Source of the DNA: Hyaloraphidium curvatum
Taxonomy: Eukaryota > Monoblepharomycota > Hyaloraphidiomycetes > Hyaloraphidiales > Hyaloraphidiaceae
Length of the DNA: 64,000 nucleotides
Reading direction: 5' to 3'
Assembly (NCBI GenBank): GCA_025558095.1
Contig: JAIVFI010000003.1
Location: 930,001-994,000, forward strand
The translations under genes were made by a program, and so were the position numbers. The notes beneath the pieces are model-generated. The model was not told the origin of the DNA. It saw only the letters and a program-made list of their open reading frames with translations, and searched no databases. Shown here in pieces: positions 31,649-41,554 of this stretch. Every line of letters begins with the position of its first letter. The stretch's first letter is position 1.

Positions 31649-33214
31649 TCAGTAATCCACCCCCGCCTCCAGCTTCTGCAGCCGTTCCACCGACTTGAAA
31701 AGGAGGCGCACGTGGCCGTCCTCTCCAGGCGTCAACGACGCAACCGCCGTCGTCCCCACCCACTTCTGCTTCCTCCCCCCCACTTCGGTCCAGAACTGGA
31801 CGTCGGTCGGGCCGGAGCCTTCCGCCCACGCCTGCGCCTCAGGAATAGCGGTACACTGGACGAGCGCCTGTAGCAGGGTGATGCCCCCGCTGTCAACAGC
31901 GTACACCCGCGAGGCAGACTTGCCCGATCTGCCGGCAACGAACTCAAACGTGCGCGGAACGGGACGGGCGGAGACCTTGGGCGCCGACGTCGGCTTGGGG
32001 GGGCGAGCGGCTGGTTTAGCAAGCTCCTTTGCCTTGGCGTGCTTTCCAGCAGATGGCTCGTCCCGGTGAGCGGCAGGGCCTGAGAAAGGCGCCGGAGGCG
32101 GCGGTGGAGGATGTGCGGGAGGCCAGGGGGGAGGCTGCGCGGGCTTGGCAGGGATGGCGGCCCTGCTGGCTTTGTCCTTGGAAGAACCCTGTTCGCGGTC
32201 CCCGGAGCACCTCTCCTTTATTGCCCGCTTCACGGCCCGCCTGAGCTGGTCGTTCTGGTCATCATCGTCGATGTAGTCCAGCACGGTTTTCCCCTCATTG
32301 TCCTTTGCGAGGATGTCGACGCGAGGATGCATAAGGCATTTGACAATACTGGCAGGTGGGAATTGACCGGAGTACTCATCATACTCGCATGCAAGCATGA
32401 AGGCCGTCGCGCCACCGCTGCCTCTGACATTGGGGTCCACCTTTGGGCAGGTGAGAAGAGCGTTCACTGTAGCCTTCCAGTCCTTCAGGAAGGTTTTGTC
32501 ATCTGGATCCCCCTCTCCCCAGGACGTGCTTGTACGCATGAGCGGGGTCATCTTATCGTCGTCTTGAGCATTGGGATCGACGCGTTCATCTTTGAGCAGC
32601 AGAGCGACAATGCTAGCACGGTGCTTGTAAGCGGCCCAATGGAGCGCCGTCAATCCCATGTAGCTCTTCCGACTGGGATCGGTTTCCTTGTGGCCAAGCA
32701 GCAGTTTGACGGCCTCCAGGTGGCCGACCGCGCAGGCCCATTCGAGGCACGTAAGGTTCAGACAGTCCGTCTCTCCCGGGTACAGCTTCCCGCCAAGCAG
32801 ATCAACATCCCCGATCTCCTCATTCACGACGTTGGGATCGAGCTCCGGGTTCGCAAGCAGCAGTGCCATCACCCGCGTGTCGTAATTGGCCTCATCATCA
32901 TCCTTCCGGACCCTGCAGGCCCATCCCAGCGGGGTCCGGTCGCAGCGCCACCCCCCAAAGGTCTCGTCCTCGCCGAGCTCCCGCGAGTTCACGTGTCCAA
33001 TGTCGTCACTGTGCCTCGAGTCGCTGTTCAATTCCCGGAGCAGGACCTTGACCACCTCGACCTTCCCATAGCGGCACGCGGCGGCGAGGGCACGCCATTC
33101 CTCCCTGTCCCCGCGGGGCGCCCAGACTAGCTTACGCTTGGCTAGCAGCCGGCGAACTTCCGTCACATCGCCGTCCTCGCAGGCGCGCACCAGACCTTCG
33201 ACTTCGTTGTCCAT
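31649..33214 (-). CDS. Ankyrin-repeat protein with Pro-rich linker
   Basis: Intronless, 521 residues. Ankyrin repeats are visible in the first 340 residues: EGLVRACEDGDVTEVRRLLA, AACRYGKVEVVKVLL, LEWACAVGHLEAVKLLLG, LTALHWAAYKHRASIVALLL and a last degenerate TVLDYIDDDDQNDQLRRAV. Repeats 3 and 4 carry DPNV/DPNA loops. A proline-rich linker (PPPPPPAPF) follows, then a Lys/Ala-rich stretch and a C-terminal domain from about residue 415 (PRTFEFVAGRSGKSASRVYA) ending LLFKSVERLQKLEAGVDY that I do not recognise. A cytosolic protein-interaction scaffold is inferred. Confidence 0.82.
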   Translation of the reverse strand: MDNEVEGLVRACEDGDVTEVRRLLAKRKLVWAPRGDREEWRALAAACRYGKVEVVKVLLRELNSDSRHSDDIGHVNSRELGEDETFGGWRCDRTPLGWACRVRKDDDEANYDTRVMALLLANPELDPNVVNEEIGDVDLLGGKLYPGETDCLNLTCLEWACAVGHLEAVKLLLGHKETDPSRKSYMGLTALHWAAYKHRASIVALLLKDERVDPNAQDDDKMTPLMRTSTSWGEGDPDDKTFLKDWKATVNALLTCPKVDPNVRGSGGATAFMLACEYDEYSGQFPPASIVKCLMHPRVDILAKDNEGKTVLDYIDDDDQNDQLRRAVKRAIKERCSGDREQGSSKDKASRAAIPAKPAQPPPWPPAHPPPPPPAPFSGPAAHRDEPSAGKHAKAKELAKPAARPPKPTSAPKVSARPVPRTFEFVAGRSGKSASRVYAVDSGGITLLQALVQCTAIPEAQAWAEGSGPTDVQFWTEVGGRKQKWVGTTAVASLTPGEDGHVRLLFKSVERLQKLEAGVDY

Positions 33215-33632
33215 CTGTGAAGAGGTAACCTGGACTTGACGTAAGGCAGTGAGTCTAAGCGGTGTGGCGCCCTCGGGAAAAAATCGCTCCTACCGACCGC
33301 GATGAGGCTCTTCGGGAAGAGCAAACATCGAATACATGTCTCTAAGCTGGGAATAAATGACACGTCCATCTCGGAAGGAGTCCGACACCACCGTCGGACC
33401 CGGCGACCGAATTCACAACTCACGCGTTCAGGGAGAGCCTGTTCGCCCTGCACAGCGAGAAGGTGTCGAAAGAGGGCTGGGCAGCTGCCACAGTCACCCC
33501 ACGGCGCCAACCCGGGCCTCGTGAGCCACTGGCTCAGAAGGACACGAGGAGGACGACGCGACGCCTCAAGGCAATCTGTAAACAACGCGCCCGTCGCGTT
33601 CAACAAACCGCTCGCGTCTCGAGCAGGCCACA
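33215..33632. other. Intergenic between divergent genes
   Basis: About 420 nt between the ankyrin gene (minus) and the helical protein gene (plus); probably a shared promoter region. No repeat or alternative gene recognised. Confidence 0.5.
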
Positions 33633-35283
33633 ATGGACACCGCCGTCGCGGGTCCGCCGCCCGGCGCGGATGACGATGTGGAACCGACGCCGCCGGCCAT
33701 GAGGAAGATTCTCGCGCAGAAGTTCCTGGACTGGGCGAAGCTGGCCGGCGTGCCCGCCGAGGACACCAACGCGGCGGTGCTCCGCGCGCTCGAGCTGAGC
33801 GGCCGCAAGGACGAGACCGCGCTGTCGGTCGACGCGTGGCTGGAGGATTTCCGCGGCGCGCTGCGGGACGGCGCCCTCGCGGAGCTGGGAGCGCGCTCCG
33901 ACGCGTCGGGCCTTCTCGTCCGCGCCATGCTGCACGCGCTGGCCGCCCGGCATCCCGATTCGGAGAAGCTGGCCAGCCTCGTTGGGGACGTGGCGGCGGA
34001 GGACTACCTGCCCGGACAGCAGCCGGCCGTCGGGGAGCACCTGGCGGCCGCGCTGGACGAGCTGCCGCCGGAGCTGGCGCTCTCGCTCCGGGCCGTGCAG
34101 TCGAGGCCCCAGCAGGGCGACGTGCAGCGGCTGTGGGACTATTTCGCCTCCGGCTCCGCTCTGGCCAAGGGGAAGGAGCGTATCCTCAGGAGGCGCGCCG
34201 TCGTCGGTGGGTCGCTGCCTATGAGACACCTTTCGCGCCTTGCTAAGCCTTCTTCCAGAGAACCTGCTGCGGGTCACGCCGTCCGCCCCACCGCAGCTCC
34301 ATAAGCAGCTCTTTCACATCATCGCGGTGGCGGTCGGCCGACCGGGGGATACAGAGGTGGGAGCCGCTGGGCAGCCTGCTGTCAACCTCACCGACGCGAC
34401 CGCTTGCCCCCAGCTTCTCGAATCCCTGTCCGCCCTTGTCGTCGCGGTCCAGGACCTGCGCACGCACCTCAACCTCGGACCTCTGCTTCAGGCGGTGAAG
34501 GACCCGGTGCCGGCGGCTGTGGTCGTCAAGGAGGTCCGGAAGTTCCTGTCGGACCCGGAGCAGGCGGAGAGCATGCTGCGGATGGGCAAGTGGGGCGCTC
34601 TCGGTGTGCTACTGGAGGTGAGTAGTGGGCTGCGCTCCGCAAAATGTTCGCCATGACACGCGTCTTCGTTCCAGATCGCTCTTCGGCATCGGCATCTCCG
34701 CCAGCTCGTCGTGGACGCCTACATTTTGCTGCTCGGACTGGGCTACGACTCGCAGTTCAAACCGCTGGACCTCGTGGGTGAAGGTCGGCCTTTGGCTCGC
34801 GCAGGAGGTTGACATCCCGTCCAGATCAAGATCCGCCAGCGGTTCCTGGCCGAGCTGGTGGGCATCATGTCGCTCGATGCCGACACGGCCCGGTCGGTAA
34901 TGTCGTGGACCATGTCGCCCGACTCGGAGGACGTTCTGGACGGGGAACTGGTGCGTCGGCCCATGGTTCGATTATGCCAAGTCGGGATTGACGCCCTTTT
35001 GCAGCGCTCGCACCTCCTCCGCGTGTTCCTGAGCTCTACACAGCCCTCCCCCCTTCCCGAACCGTGCCTGCGCTTCCTCCTCTCCAACCTGTCGCGCATC
35101 CGCGCGCAGGAGCCTTCCCTACAGGCCTTTTCCCACCGTCTTGGCCGGACGGGCCTGTCGGGCATGCTGCGACCCGTGGTACTCGAGAACGACGGGTGGG
35201 ACGGGCTGGCGTCGGACATGGAGGCGTCGGGCGAGATCGCGCCGGGGACGGGGGCGGCGGTGGGCGATGTAGTGCTCATTTAA
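33633..35283 (+). CDS. Unknown helical-repeat protein, five exons
   Basis: Exons 33633-34206, 34259-34617, 34675-34773, 34825-34950 and 35005-35283 give 478 residues; introns are 52, 57, 51 and 54 nt and all phases agree. The protein is almost wholly alpha-helical and leucine-rich without TM or signal, like a HEAT/ARM-type scaffold: [80 protein letters not shown] and LRFLLSNLSRIRAQEPSLQA. I looked for NELF-B, Integrator and Mediator signatures without a convincing match. The last intron is stop-free and in frame, so a longer isoform is possible. Confidence 0.7.
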
Positions 35284-35455
35284 ACACCGCCCGCACCGCC
35301 GCCGGGCCTACGCCGCTTTCGCCTCCTTCTTCGCGGCAGCTTCCGCGCTCCCTTTCTCCTGCCGGCTGGGGCTCTCCTTCGCCGGCGCGTCCTGCTGCGT
35401 GGCCCTTCCCCGCCACGGCCTTCCCGGCGGCACTCGTCGCCTCCCTCGGCACCTA
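35284..35455 (-). pseudogene. Duplicated 3' fragment of the membrane gene at 36668
   Basis: On the minus strand this stretch encodes APAKESPSRQEKGSAEAAAK then KEAKAA and a stop (35308-35310). The intact gene ends APAKESPSRQEKRRAEAAAK then KKGKAG and a stop (36668-36670). DNA similarity continues past the stop into the 3' flank (tagtgctcatttaaacaccg against tagtgctcttttgaacaacg). Upstream of the fragment the frame loses similarity, and no start is seen. It therefore looks like a truncated copy of the gene's 3' end. Confidence 0.7.
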
Positions 35456-35735
35456 GATACCTACGGACGGCTTCTTTTGTTATGGAAAGACCACTCGAGA
35501 CTCACGCAGGCCCCGCATCGAAATCATTAACATTGAATCAAAGAAAGGTAAACGCGATTTACCGCACGATCCAGGCAAAAGCTCCTCATGTTTCTCAGAT
35601 CACGCCTCCACGGCGCCGAGCACTCCAAATGCGTCCACAGCGCAGTCGTCTCCCGTACCGGCCGGATCTAAGTCTGCCGGCTCCTGCTTCGCGCAACCGA
35701 ATTCCACACAACCCCGACACTCCCAGCTGCCTTCG

Positions 35736-36488
35736 CTACTTGTCACTGTCCGCGGGATCGCCTGGCACAGGAGCGTAGAGCTTTTCAAAGCCGACGTCCG
35801 CCGAGTCCACCTCCCGAGCCTCGACGTTGAACTTGTCCGCAAGTGCCCGGAGCTGACACGCACGCGTTCTGTCGCCCCTGGCGATCGGCAGGAAATGTAC
35901 GCCGCGCGGGTTGTGGATCCCTTCGCACAGGTACGAGTAGAGGTCAACCATGCTTTGAGCCTCGCTCCGCGCCAGTTTCTCGAGAGCACCGGCATTGCCG
36001 CTTTCAATAGCCCTGCTCACGGCCGCCTGCTGTCCGCTGCAACGCGCCATGGTATGCAGAAAGGCCGATTCCTCAATGATGCGCTCCGTCTTTTCGACGA
36101 TGCGTTCCTTCTCCTGAACGATGTGCTCCTTCTCCTCAATGATGCGCTCAGTTTTTTCGACGATGCGCTCCTTCTCCTGAACGACGCGCTCCTCCTCCTC
36201 AACGACGCGCTCCAAAGTCCTGAGAAGGGCTTCCTTCTCCGCCTTCGAGGCACGCAGCGCCGCCAGTTCGGTCCTGTCTGCGTCCCAAAGCCGCAGCAAC
36301 TCCTTGGCAGAATCCATGCGGTCCCCCTCGCCCCTGACGAGCCTGAACAGAAAGTCAGGGAAGTCGGGCACTTCCGCGGCGCGCGCTGCCGGAAGACCCG
36401 AGGAGCGCCGGCGGGCGAGGAGAGCCGGTGCGCCGCAGCGGGCGAGCGGGAAGACGCGCAGGCGCGGGAACGAGGCGGCGCGGAGCAT
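35736..36488 (-). CDS. Mitochondrial coiled-coil protein with heptad repeats
   Basis: Intronless, 250 residues. The first 35 residues (MLRAASFPRLRVFPLARCGA) look like a mitochondrial presequence. Residues about 90-140 form a coiled coil of near-identical heptads, ERIVEKT, ERIIEEK, EHIVQEK, repeated so that a 21-residue block occurs twice; the DNA is also nearly repeated. The remaining C-terminal domain (AIESGNAGALEKLARSEAQS, LCEGIHNPRGVHFLPIARGD) is globular and unrecognised. Probably a mitochondrial oligomer. The gene lies inside the 1.4-kb interval bounded by the duplicated gene-end junctions. Confidence 0.72.
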   Translation of the reverse strand: MLRAASFPRLRVFPLARCGAPALLARRRSSGLPAARAAEVPDFPDFLFRLVRGEGDRMDSAKELLRLWDADRTELAALRASKAEKEALLRTLERVVEEEERVVQEKERIVEKTERIIEEKEHIVQEKERIVEKTERIIEESAFLHTMARCSGQQAAVSRAIESGNAGALEKLARSEAQSMVDLYSYLCEGIHNPRGVHFLPIARGDRTRACQLRALADKFNVEAREVDSADVGFEKLYAPVPGDPADSDK

Positions 36489-36597
36489 GACCGACCGTGT
36501 TTCGGCAAACTTCAGATGTGCTGGCTTGGCGGAGAGGGTTGAAGGGATTCACTCGCGCGTGAGGTTCATCATCAAGTGCAGCAGAGGGAGGCTCGGG

Positions 36598-36667
36598 GAG
36601 GTCATGGAGGCGTTCCCCATCTCTTCCCATCTAGTGCTCTTTTGAACAACGCCCGCCGCCGAGCGTT
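36598..36667 (+). pseudogene. Remnant similar to 3' end of the gene at 33633
   Basis: The plus strand here reads catggaggcgt then ctagtgctcttttgaacaac, matching the final coding stretch and stop region of the helical gene (catggaggcgt, gtagtgctcatttaaacacc). It directly abuts the 3' end of the membrane gene, just as the real helical gene end abuts the truncated copy of that gene at 35284. It is short, so this call depends on the pairing with 35284-35455. Confidence 0.45.
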
Positions 36668-37944
36668 CTACCCCGCTTTGCCCTTCTTCTTCGCGGCCGC
36701 TTCCGCGCGCCGTTTCTCCTGCCGACTGGGACTCTCCTTTGCCGGCGCATTCTGCCGCGACTGCGACTTCGTGTCCGCACCGGCCCTCCCCGCAGCGCTT
36801 GCCCGCTCGATCATCAGCCATGCCGGCAGCACCACCGCCGGCCCGACGAGCATCATGTTTATGGTCCAGAATGCGCGAGTCCGGGACGGGTCGCCATCCT
36901 TGTTCATGTAGGCCAGCGTGACGGCGGCCGCGGCGACGGCGTCGCACGCGATCGAGGCCTGCGCGGGGTTGGCGCGGAACCCCGCGACGAGGCTGTCCAC
37001 CAGTCTTCCCGGGGAGAAGCCCACGGCGGAGAGCAGGGTGAAGGTGGTGTAGGCGTGGTAGGCCAGACACCAGAGGGTCAGGATCAGGTAGACGGCGAAG
37101 CTGTCGATGTTGGCCGCCTTGCCACGGAGCGCCTCGAGGTGCCCGCGGAAAAAGAGCGCGAGGATGGGAATGCAGAGGATGACATGGAGGCCGATCAGGT
37201 TGTAGGTGTACGCAGGTGAGTCGGGGGCGATGGAAGGGGTCGAGAAGATGGTGACGAGGCCGAGGATCGGGGGGAGGTAGGCGACGATGGGGATCGGGGT
37301 CGTAGATTTCAGCGCTTGGACGTCTCCGTTAGCCAGAGAAGCGAGAACAAGCGGCACATTGGGCCTCACAAGACGTTTCCTCGTGGATCCTGCCGAAAAA
37401 GAAGGCACCGCAGGTGCTCATGGCGCCGAAGAAGCCCGCGATGAGGTGCCACACGCGGTCCATGCCGCTGGGCTGGTCTTCAGAGGCGACATCCCCTTCA
37501 TCCTTGAGCAAACGGGCCGCTCCTTGTTCCCACATCCGGAAGACCACGGTGCACGTCCATGCCAGGAGCTGCCAGGACCACCACCACCCACGCTCGTTCT
37601 CCGTCACGCGCTGCAATCACATGAAAGAAGTCTCAATCCATGTTCGCGCGAACTTTGAGGCCGCAACGAACCCGATACGCGTTGACGAAGAGGTCAGAGT
37701 TGTTCAGGTACCCCTCCAGCGACCCCTGCCCCGAGGCGACATAGTCCATGCAAATGAACTTGTAGATGTTGATCCAGGCGAGCACCAGGCTGCCCAGCGC
37801 GAGCGACGGCCAAAACTTGGCGCGCCAGCCCGCGTTCCAGCTGTAGCCAGACAGGCACCGCGAAATCGCGTACAGCACGACGACGTGGTATATGATCCAC
37901 CACGGTGCTGCGCGCAGGAGGACCGGCCAAGGCGGCAGGTCCAT
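36668..37944 (-). CDS. Polytopic membrane protein, three exons
   Basis: Exons 37944-37672, 37610-37370 and 37314-36668 (introns 61 and 55 nt, the second with a CTAAC branch) give 386 residues. TM segments: WWIIYHVVVLYAIS, SLALGSLVLAWINIYKFI, WSWQLLAWTCTVVFRMW, VWHLIAGFFGAMSTCGAFFF, IVAYLPPILGLVTIF, NLIGLHVILCIPILALFF, AVYLILTLWCLAYHAYTTF, and at least one more (MMLVGPAVVLPAWLMI). The C-terminal tail is Lys/Ala-rich (SPSRQEKRRAEAAAKKKGKA), typical of a cytosolic or ER-retained tail. No family recognised. A divergent promoter of about 140 nt separates it from the SGNH hydrolase. Its 3' end is duplicated at 35284-35455. Confidence 0.75.
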
Positions 37945-38083
37945 TTTCAAGCGCCGACTGCCCCACGCCAGGTGCGTTGCGCACCGTACGCGGATCGATT
38001 TGTTTGTCGCCGATCGCGCGTTGCGCAGAAGTCGATCAAGCACGCGTGCAGCCGCGACAACCCCCCTGAAACTCCGAACCACG

Positions 38084-39370
38084 ATGCGGTCTCCGTCAGG
38101 CCGGCCGAGAAAAAACCTTCTAGCTCAGCTCATCTTTTTGGGTCTGTTCTTCCTGGCGCTGGCGCATCACGTCGGCGCCGCGGTCGTCGGAACGTTGGCA
38201 CGTGAGCGGACTGGCTATGACTCGCCCGTCGTCGGCGCCCGACAATCGCCTCTCGGCGACCAGCGGCCACTACTTGGACAAGTTGCCGGGGATCTTTACG
38301 CGCCCAACGTGTCTCTCTGCCCGCCCCTGGCTCCGCGGACCTCGCCGCCCACCTCCATCCACGATCTCCGTATCGACGACTTCCGGGTCATCGCCGGGCT
38401 CGGGGACTCGATTACCGCCGCATTCGGTGCCGCCGGCAAGGCGGACAGCCCATTTGACATCGCGAACACGTACGAGAACAGGGGGCGCTCCTTCTCGGTC
38501 GGCGGAGATCCCGGCGCCATAACTCTACCGAACCTCATCCACCATTTCCGCGGCACCCGCGGCCTCATCGGTCCCAGCCGCGGGGATCACCTCGCCGAAT
38601 TCTGCTGGGGAATCCTGTGTCCCGGGTGGACGGTTCGTCCAGGCAAGGACCATTTCAATGCCGCCCTGTCGGGAGCCGTGACCGGGAACATCAATACTGA
38701 GCTCGATTACCTGATTCCAGCCATCCGCATGGATCACGATGTGGATGTGGACCGGGACTGGAAGCTCATTACGTTGTTCGTCATGTCGAACGATCTCTGC
38801 TTGGGCTGCACTTTGTTGCGCGGCTTCCTTTCTCCCGATTCTTTCGAGGGCTACATTCGCGCCGCTCTGGAACGTATTCGCCTGGAGCTGCCCCGCACCG
38901 TGGTTGTCCTCATGTCGGGGCTCAACGTGTCTAAGATCTTCGAGATGACCAAGGATCAGCCTGTGTGCAAAGAAGCCCTCAGTGGCGGACGCTTCGAATG
39001 TGCCTGTGCCTTTGATCCCGACCCCATTTCGGGCCCGAAGCGCCGAGCCGAAATGGACCTTCTCGCTTCGGCCTACAATCAGCGCCTCCGCAGCATCGTG
39101 CTCGATTACCAGGGGAACGTGCCGCCGACCGAGGACTTTGCCGTGATCCTCGAACCCGGGTTCGAGCAGACGGACCTACGGTCTTGGCCTATACAGCTGG
39201 TCAGCACGCTGGACTGCTTCCATCCCTCTCTGCTCGCCCACGCCATGATGGCGGAGATGCTGTTTAACAATTTGCAGCGGCCTCTTTCGGAAAAGAGGAC
39301 ACGGGCCGATCCCGAGGGCGCAGGCGGCGTTCTCTGTCCAACGGCCGATGGCCGCGTGTGGACCAAGTAG
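38084..39370 (+). CDS. Phospholipase-B-like SGNH/GDSL hydrolase, membrane-anchored
   Basis: Intronless, 428 residues, like animal PLB1 and related eukaryotic lipases that deacylate phospholipids. An N-terminal signal anchor (LLAQLIFLGLFFLALAHHVG) leads into the lumen or exterior. SGNH blocks: VIAGLGDSITAAFGA (nucleophile Ser109), RGRSFSVGGDPG, FVMSNDLC where the family usually has GGNDLC, and DCFHPSLLAHAMMAEMLFNN carrying the catalytic Asp and His. Cysteines in SLCPP, CWGILCPGW and CACAF fit disulfides. The catalytic Ser, Asn, Asp and His are kept, but the glycine pair before Asn is replaced by Met-Ser, which is unusual for the oxyanion block. Confidence 0.85.
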   Translation: MRSPSGRPRKNLLAQLIFLGLFFLALAHHVGAAVVGTLARERTGYDSPVVGARQSPLGDQRPLLGQVAGDLYAPNVSLCPPLAPRTSPPTSIHDLRIDDFRVIAGLGDSITAAFGAAGKADSPFDIANTYENRGRSFSVGGDPGAITLPNLIHHFRGTRGLIGPSRGDHLAEFCWGILCPGWTVRPGKDHFNAALSGAVTGNINTELDYLIPAIRMDHDVDVDRDWKLITLFVMSNDLCLGCTLLRGFLSPDSFEGYIRAALERIRLELPRTVVVLMSGLNVSKIFEMTKDQPVCKEALSGGRFECACAFDPDPISGPKRRAEMDLLASAYNQRLRSIVLDYQGNVPPTEDFAVILEPGFEQTDLRSWPIQLVSTLDCFHPSLLAHAMMAEMLFNNLQRPLSEKRTRADPEGAGGVLCPTADGRVWTK

Positions 39371-39411
39371 GCATAGCTTCATCAGCAGTCACATCAATTG
39401 GCAACAGAACA

Positions 39412-41554
39412 TCAGGATTTCAATCTCTTCTTCTTCGCCGGGGTGCCAGCCCCGTTGGTTGATCCGTCAGCGATCCCGTCCTCGGAATCCCCGTCGTCCG
39501 CCTTCCGCCTCCGCTTCTTCCCCTTGGCGCCATCCTCGTCGCCATTCACGGTCGCTTCCGTCGACGCTTCCGGGCCGCCGACGTCATTCGCATCCCCAGT
39601 CCCGTTTCCGGCCACCTCCCGGCGCTCAAAGTAGTACGGCGGGCTAGGTTCCGTGTATCCCGGACCCTTGAATTGCGGGCTCTTGCCTCCTGCACCGAAC
39701 TGTGGGCTTCTCGCCCCCGGAGGCGCGGAGCCGAAGCGGGGAGGGCTCCTCCCTGGCGGGGGCGCCGTCGGTTCGCCTCCGTCCGGGTTGAAGGGCACCT
39801 CGTCCGCCCAGTTGGACGGCTCCGCGTCGAATCGATCCCGCGGCTGGTCTGGCGGAGGAAACGGCTGCTCGTCCGCCCATTCCCGCGATTGCGGAGGGGG
39901 AAACGGTTGCTGATCCGCCCAGCTCGGCGCGCGCGGGGGCGGGCCCCGCGGCGGGCCGGAAAACTGTCCCGGTGGCGGTCCACCGTACTGTCCGGAAGGC
40001 GGCGCACCGTACGATACCGGCGGCGGGCCACCAAATGGCGGCGGTTCGGGGGCCTCGAACTGCCGGCCGTAAACCCGCGCTGGAGGCGGGCCACCGAAGC
40101 CTGGAGGGGGGCCACCGAAGCCCGGAGGCGGTCCACCAAAGTCCGGCGGCGGACCGCCGAACCGCTGAGGAGGTCCACCAAAGTGCTGCGGAGGGCCTCC
40201 GAACGGCTGAGGCGGCCCAAAGTTCGGAGGCGGGCCCCTCGGTTGTTGTCTGCCCTGGGCCTCGCGCGCTTTCCACGCCGATCGGATGCGGTCCTGCCGA
40301 GAAAGAAGCTACATAGCGGCGGTCAACAAACGGGAGAGACGCCGACCCGCACGGCACACCTCCTCCTCGCCGACATTGTCCCTGATGCTCTGCATGATGG
40401 AGTTGAGCACGTCCACAAAGTTGGCCGTGTCCTTGTCGTCCCTGAACCGCATGAACCTCCAGTTGCCCGGCCACTCGGGATCGTACCGGCACTCGACGAT
40501 CCTGCCGGCCGGCGGCGACAGCGTCCATTCCTCGAGCAGCTCCGGTTCGGGGCGCATCTCCGTGATGTCGCTGTGCACGTTGCCCTTCTGCATGATCTGC
40601 AGGAAGAAGCGCGGGGGGGAGCCGGGTTCGTAGCGGATCTTGAAGTCAGCCGTGTTCTCCTCGGACGGTTTCCACTTGATCCTAAGAAAGAGACGTCAGA
40701 AAACTGCTCCCGTTCGCTCCCCAACGGCACCAACATTTGGTCGCACTGTCCGCTCACGTAGGGCGCGTCCCTCGCCGTGAACAGCAGCCCGTCGCTCCCG
40801 TGCTTGAGCGTCGGCTGCTGCTGCATCACCGCCCACAGGTGGTACGCGAGCTGCAGCTCCTTGAGCTCGACCGAGAACGGGACCACGGCGGCGTATTCGG
40901 GGTGCGTAGCGAGGTAGGCGTCGTGCGGCTTCAGGATGAACTCGCGCAGCCGACCGAGCCGCTTGTCGAAGGTCTTGCGCATCAGCGACTCGCCGTCGAG
41001 GACGACGCAGTCGAAGAGGAGGAACCGCAGGATCCGCTTGGGTCCGTCGATGTCCAGCACCAGCTCGCCGTCGAGGATGGTGTTGGCGTGGAAAACCTCG
41101 GAGAACGGGTCGCCTGGAACGGGGAAGCGGAGGTTGGGGACGAAGAAGTACTTGTTCTTGCGGTCAATCTGGGCCGGAGTCAGCAAGACAGACGTCAACG
41201 TTCGTAACCTCCACACACCAGAAAGGTCTCGAAGCCGCCGTCGTCTCCGACGTGCATGTAGAGGAGACACCGCACCCCGTCCGCCTTTTCCGAAACGAAG
41301 TAGTTGTCCCGCTCCAGCACGTCCAGGTGGTGCTTCGCGAACGACACGGGCTGGGCGCCCGGAAACCGGTTCGGCGTGGCGTCCATGAGCACCGCGACGC
41401 GGTTCCGGAGGTCCCGCGCGTACTCCTCGCCCACGAGATCGCCGACGAGGTCCAGCTTCGGGATTTCGGTCGGCTGGTGGACCCGGTGCGGCTTGGGGCC
41501 GGAGGCGACGGGCACCTGCGCCGGCCCGCCGCCGTTGAAGCCGGGTGCGGCCAT
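39412..41554 (-). CDS. CEG1: mRNA-capping enzyme guanylyltransferase with Pro-rich tail
   Basis: Transfers GMP to the 5' diphosphate end of nascent Pol II transcripts. Exons 41554-41219, 41168-40735, 40681-40360 and 40293-39412 give 657 residues in phase. Motif I is SEKADGVRCLLY (Lys90 forms the covalent GMP adduct); LIDRKNKYFFVPNLRFP, ILDGELVLD, FLLFDCVVLDGESL, GSDGLLFT and, across an intron, YVSGQCDQMIKWKP complete motifs III-V. No RNA triphosphatase domain is fused, as in fungi. After about residue 365 comes an unusually long disordered tail with FGGPPP repeats and three WAD(E/Q)xPF repeats, ending in a Lys/Arg-rich stretch that may be a nuclear signal. Confidence 0.95.

Noticed and set aside
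33633-35283. NELF-B/COBRA1 identity for the helical protein
   Set aside because: Overall helical character fits, but no conserved block could be aligned.
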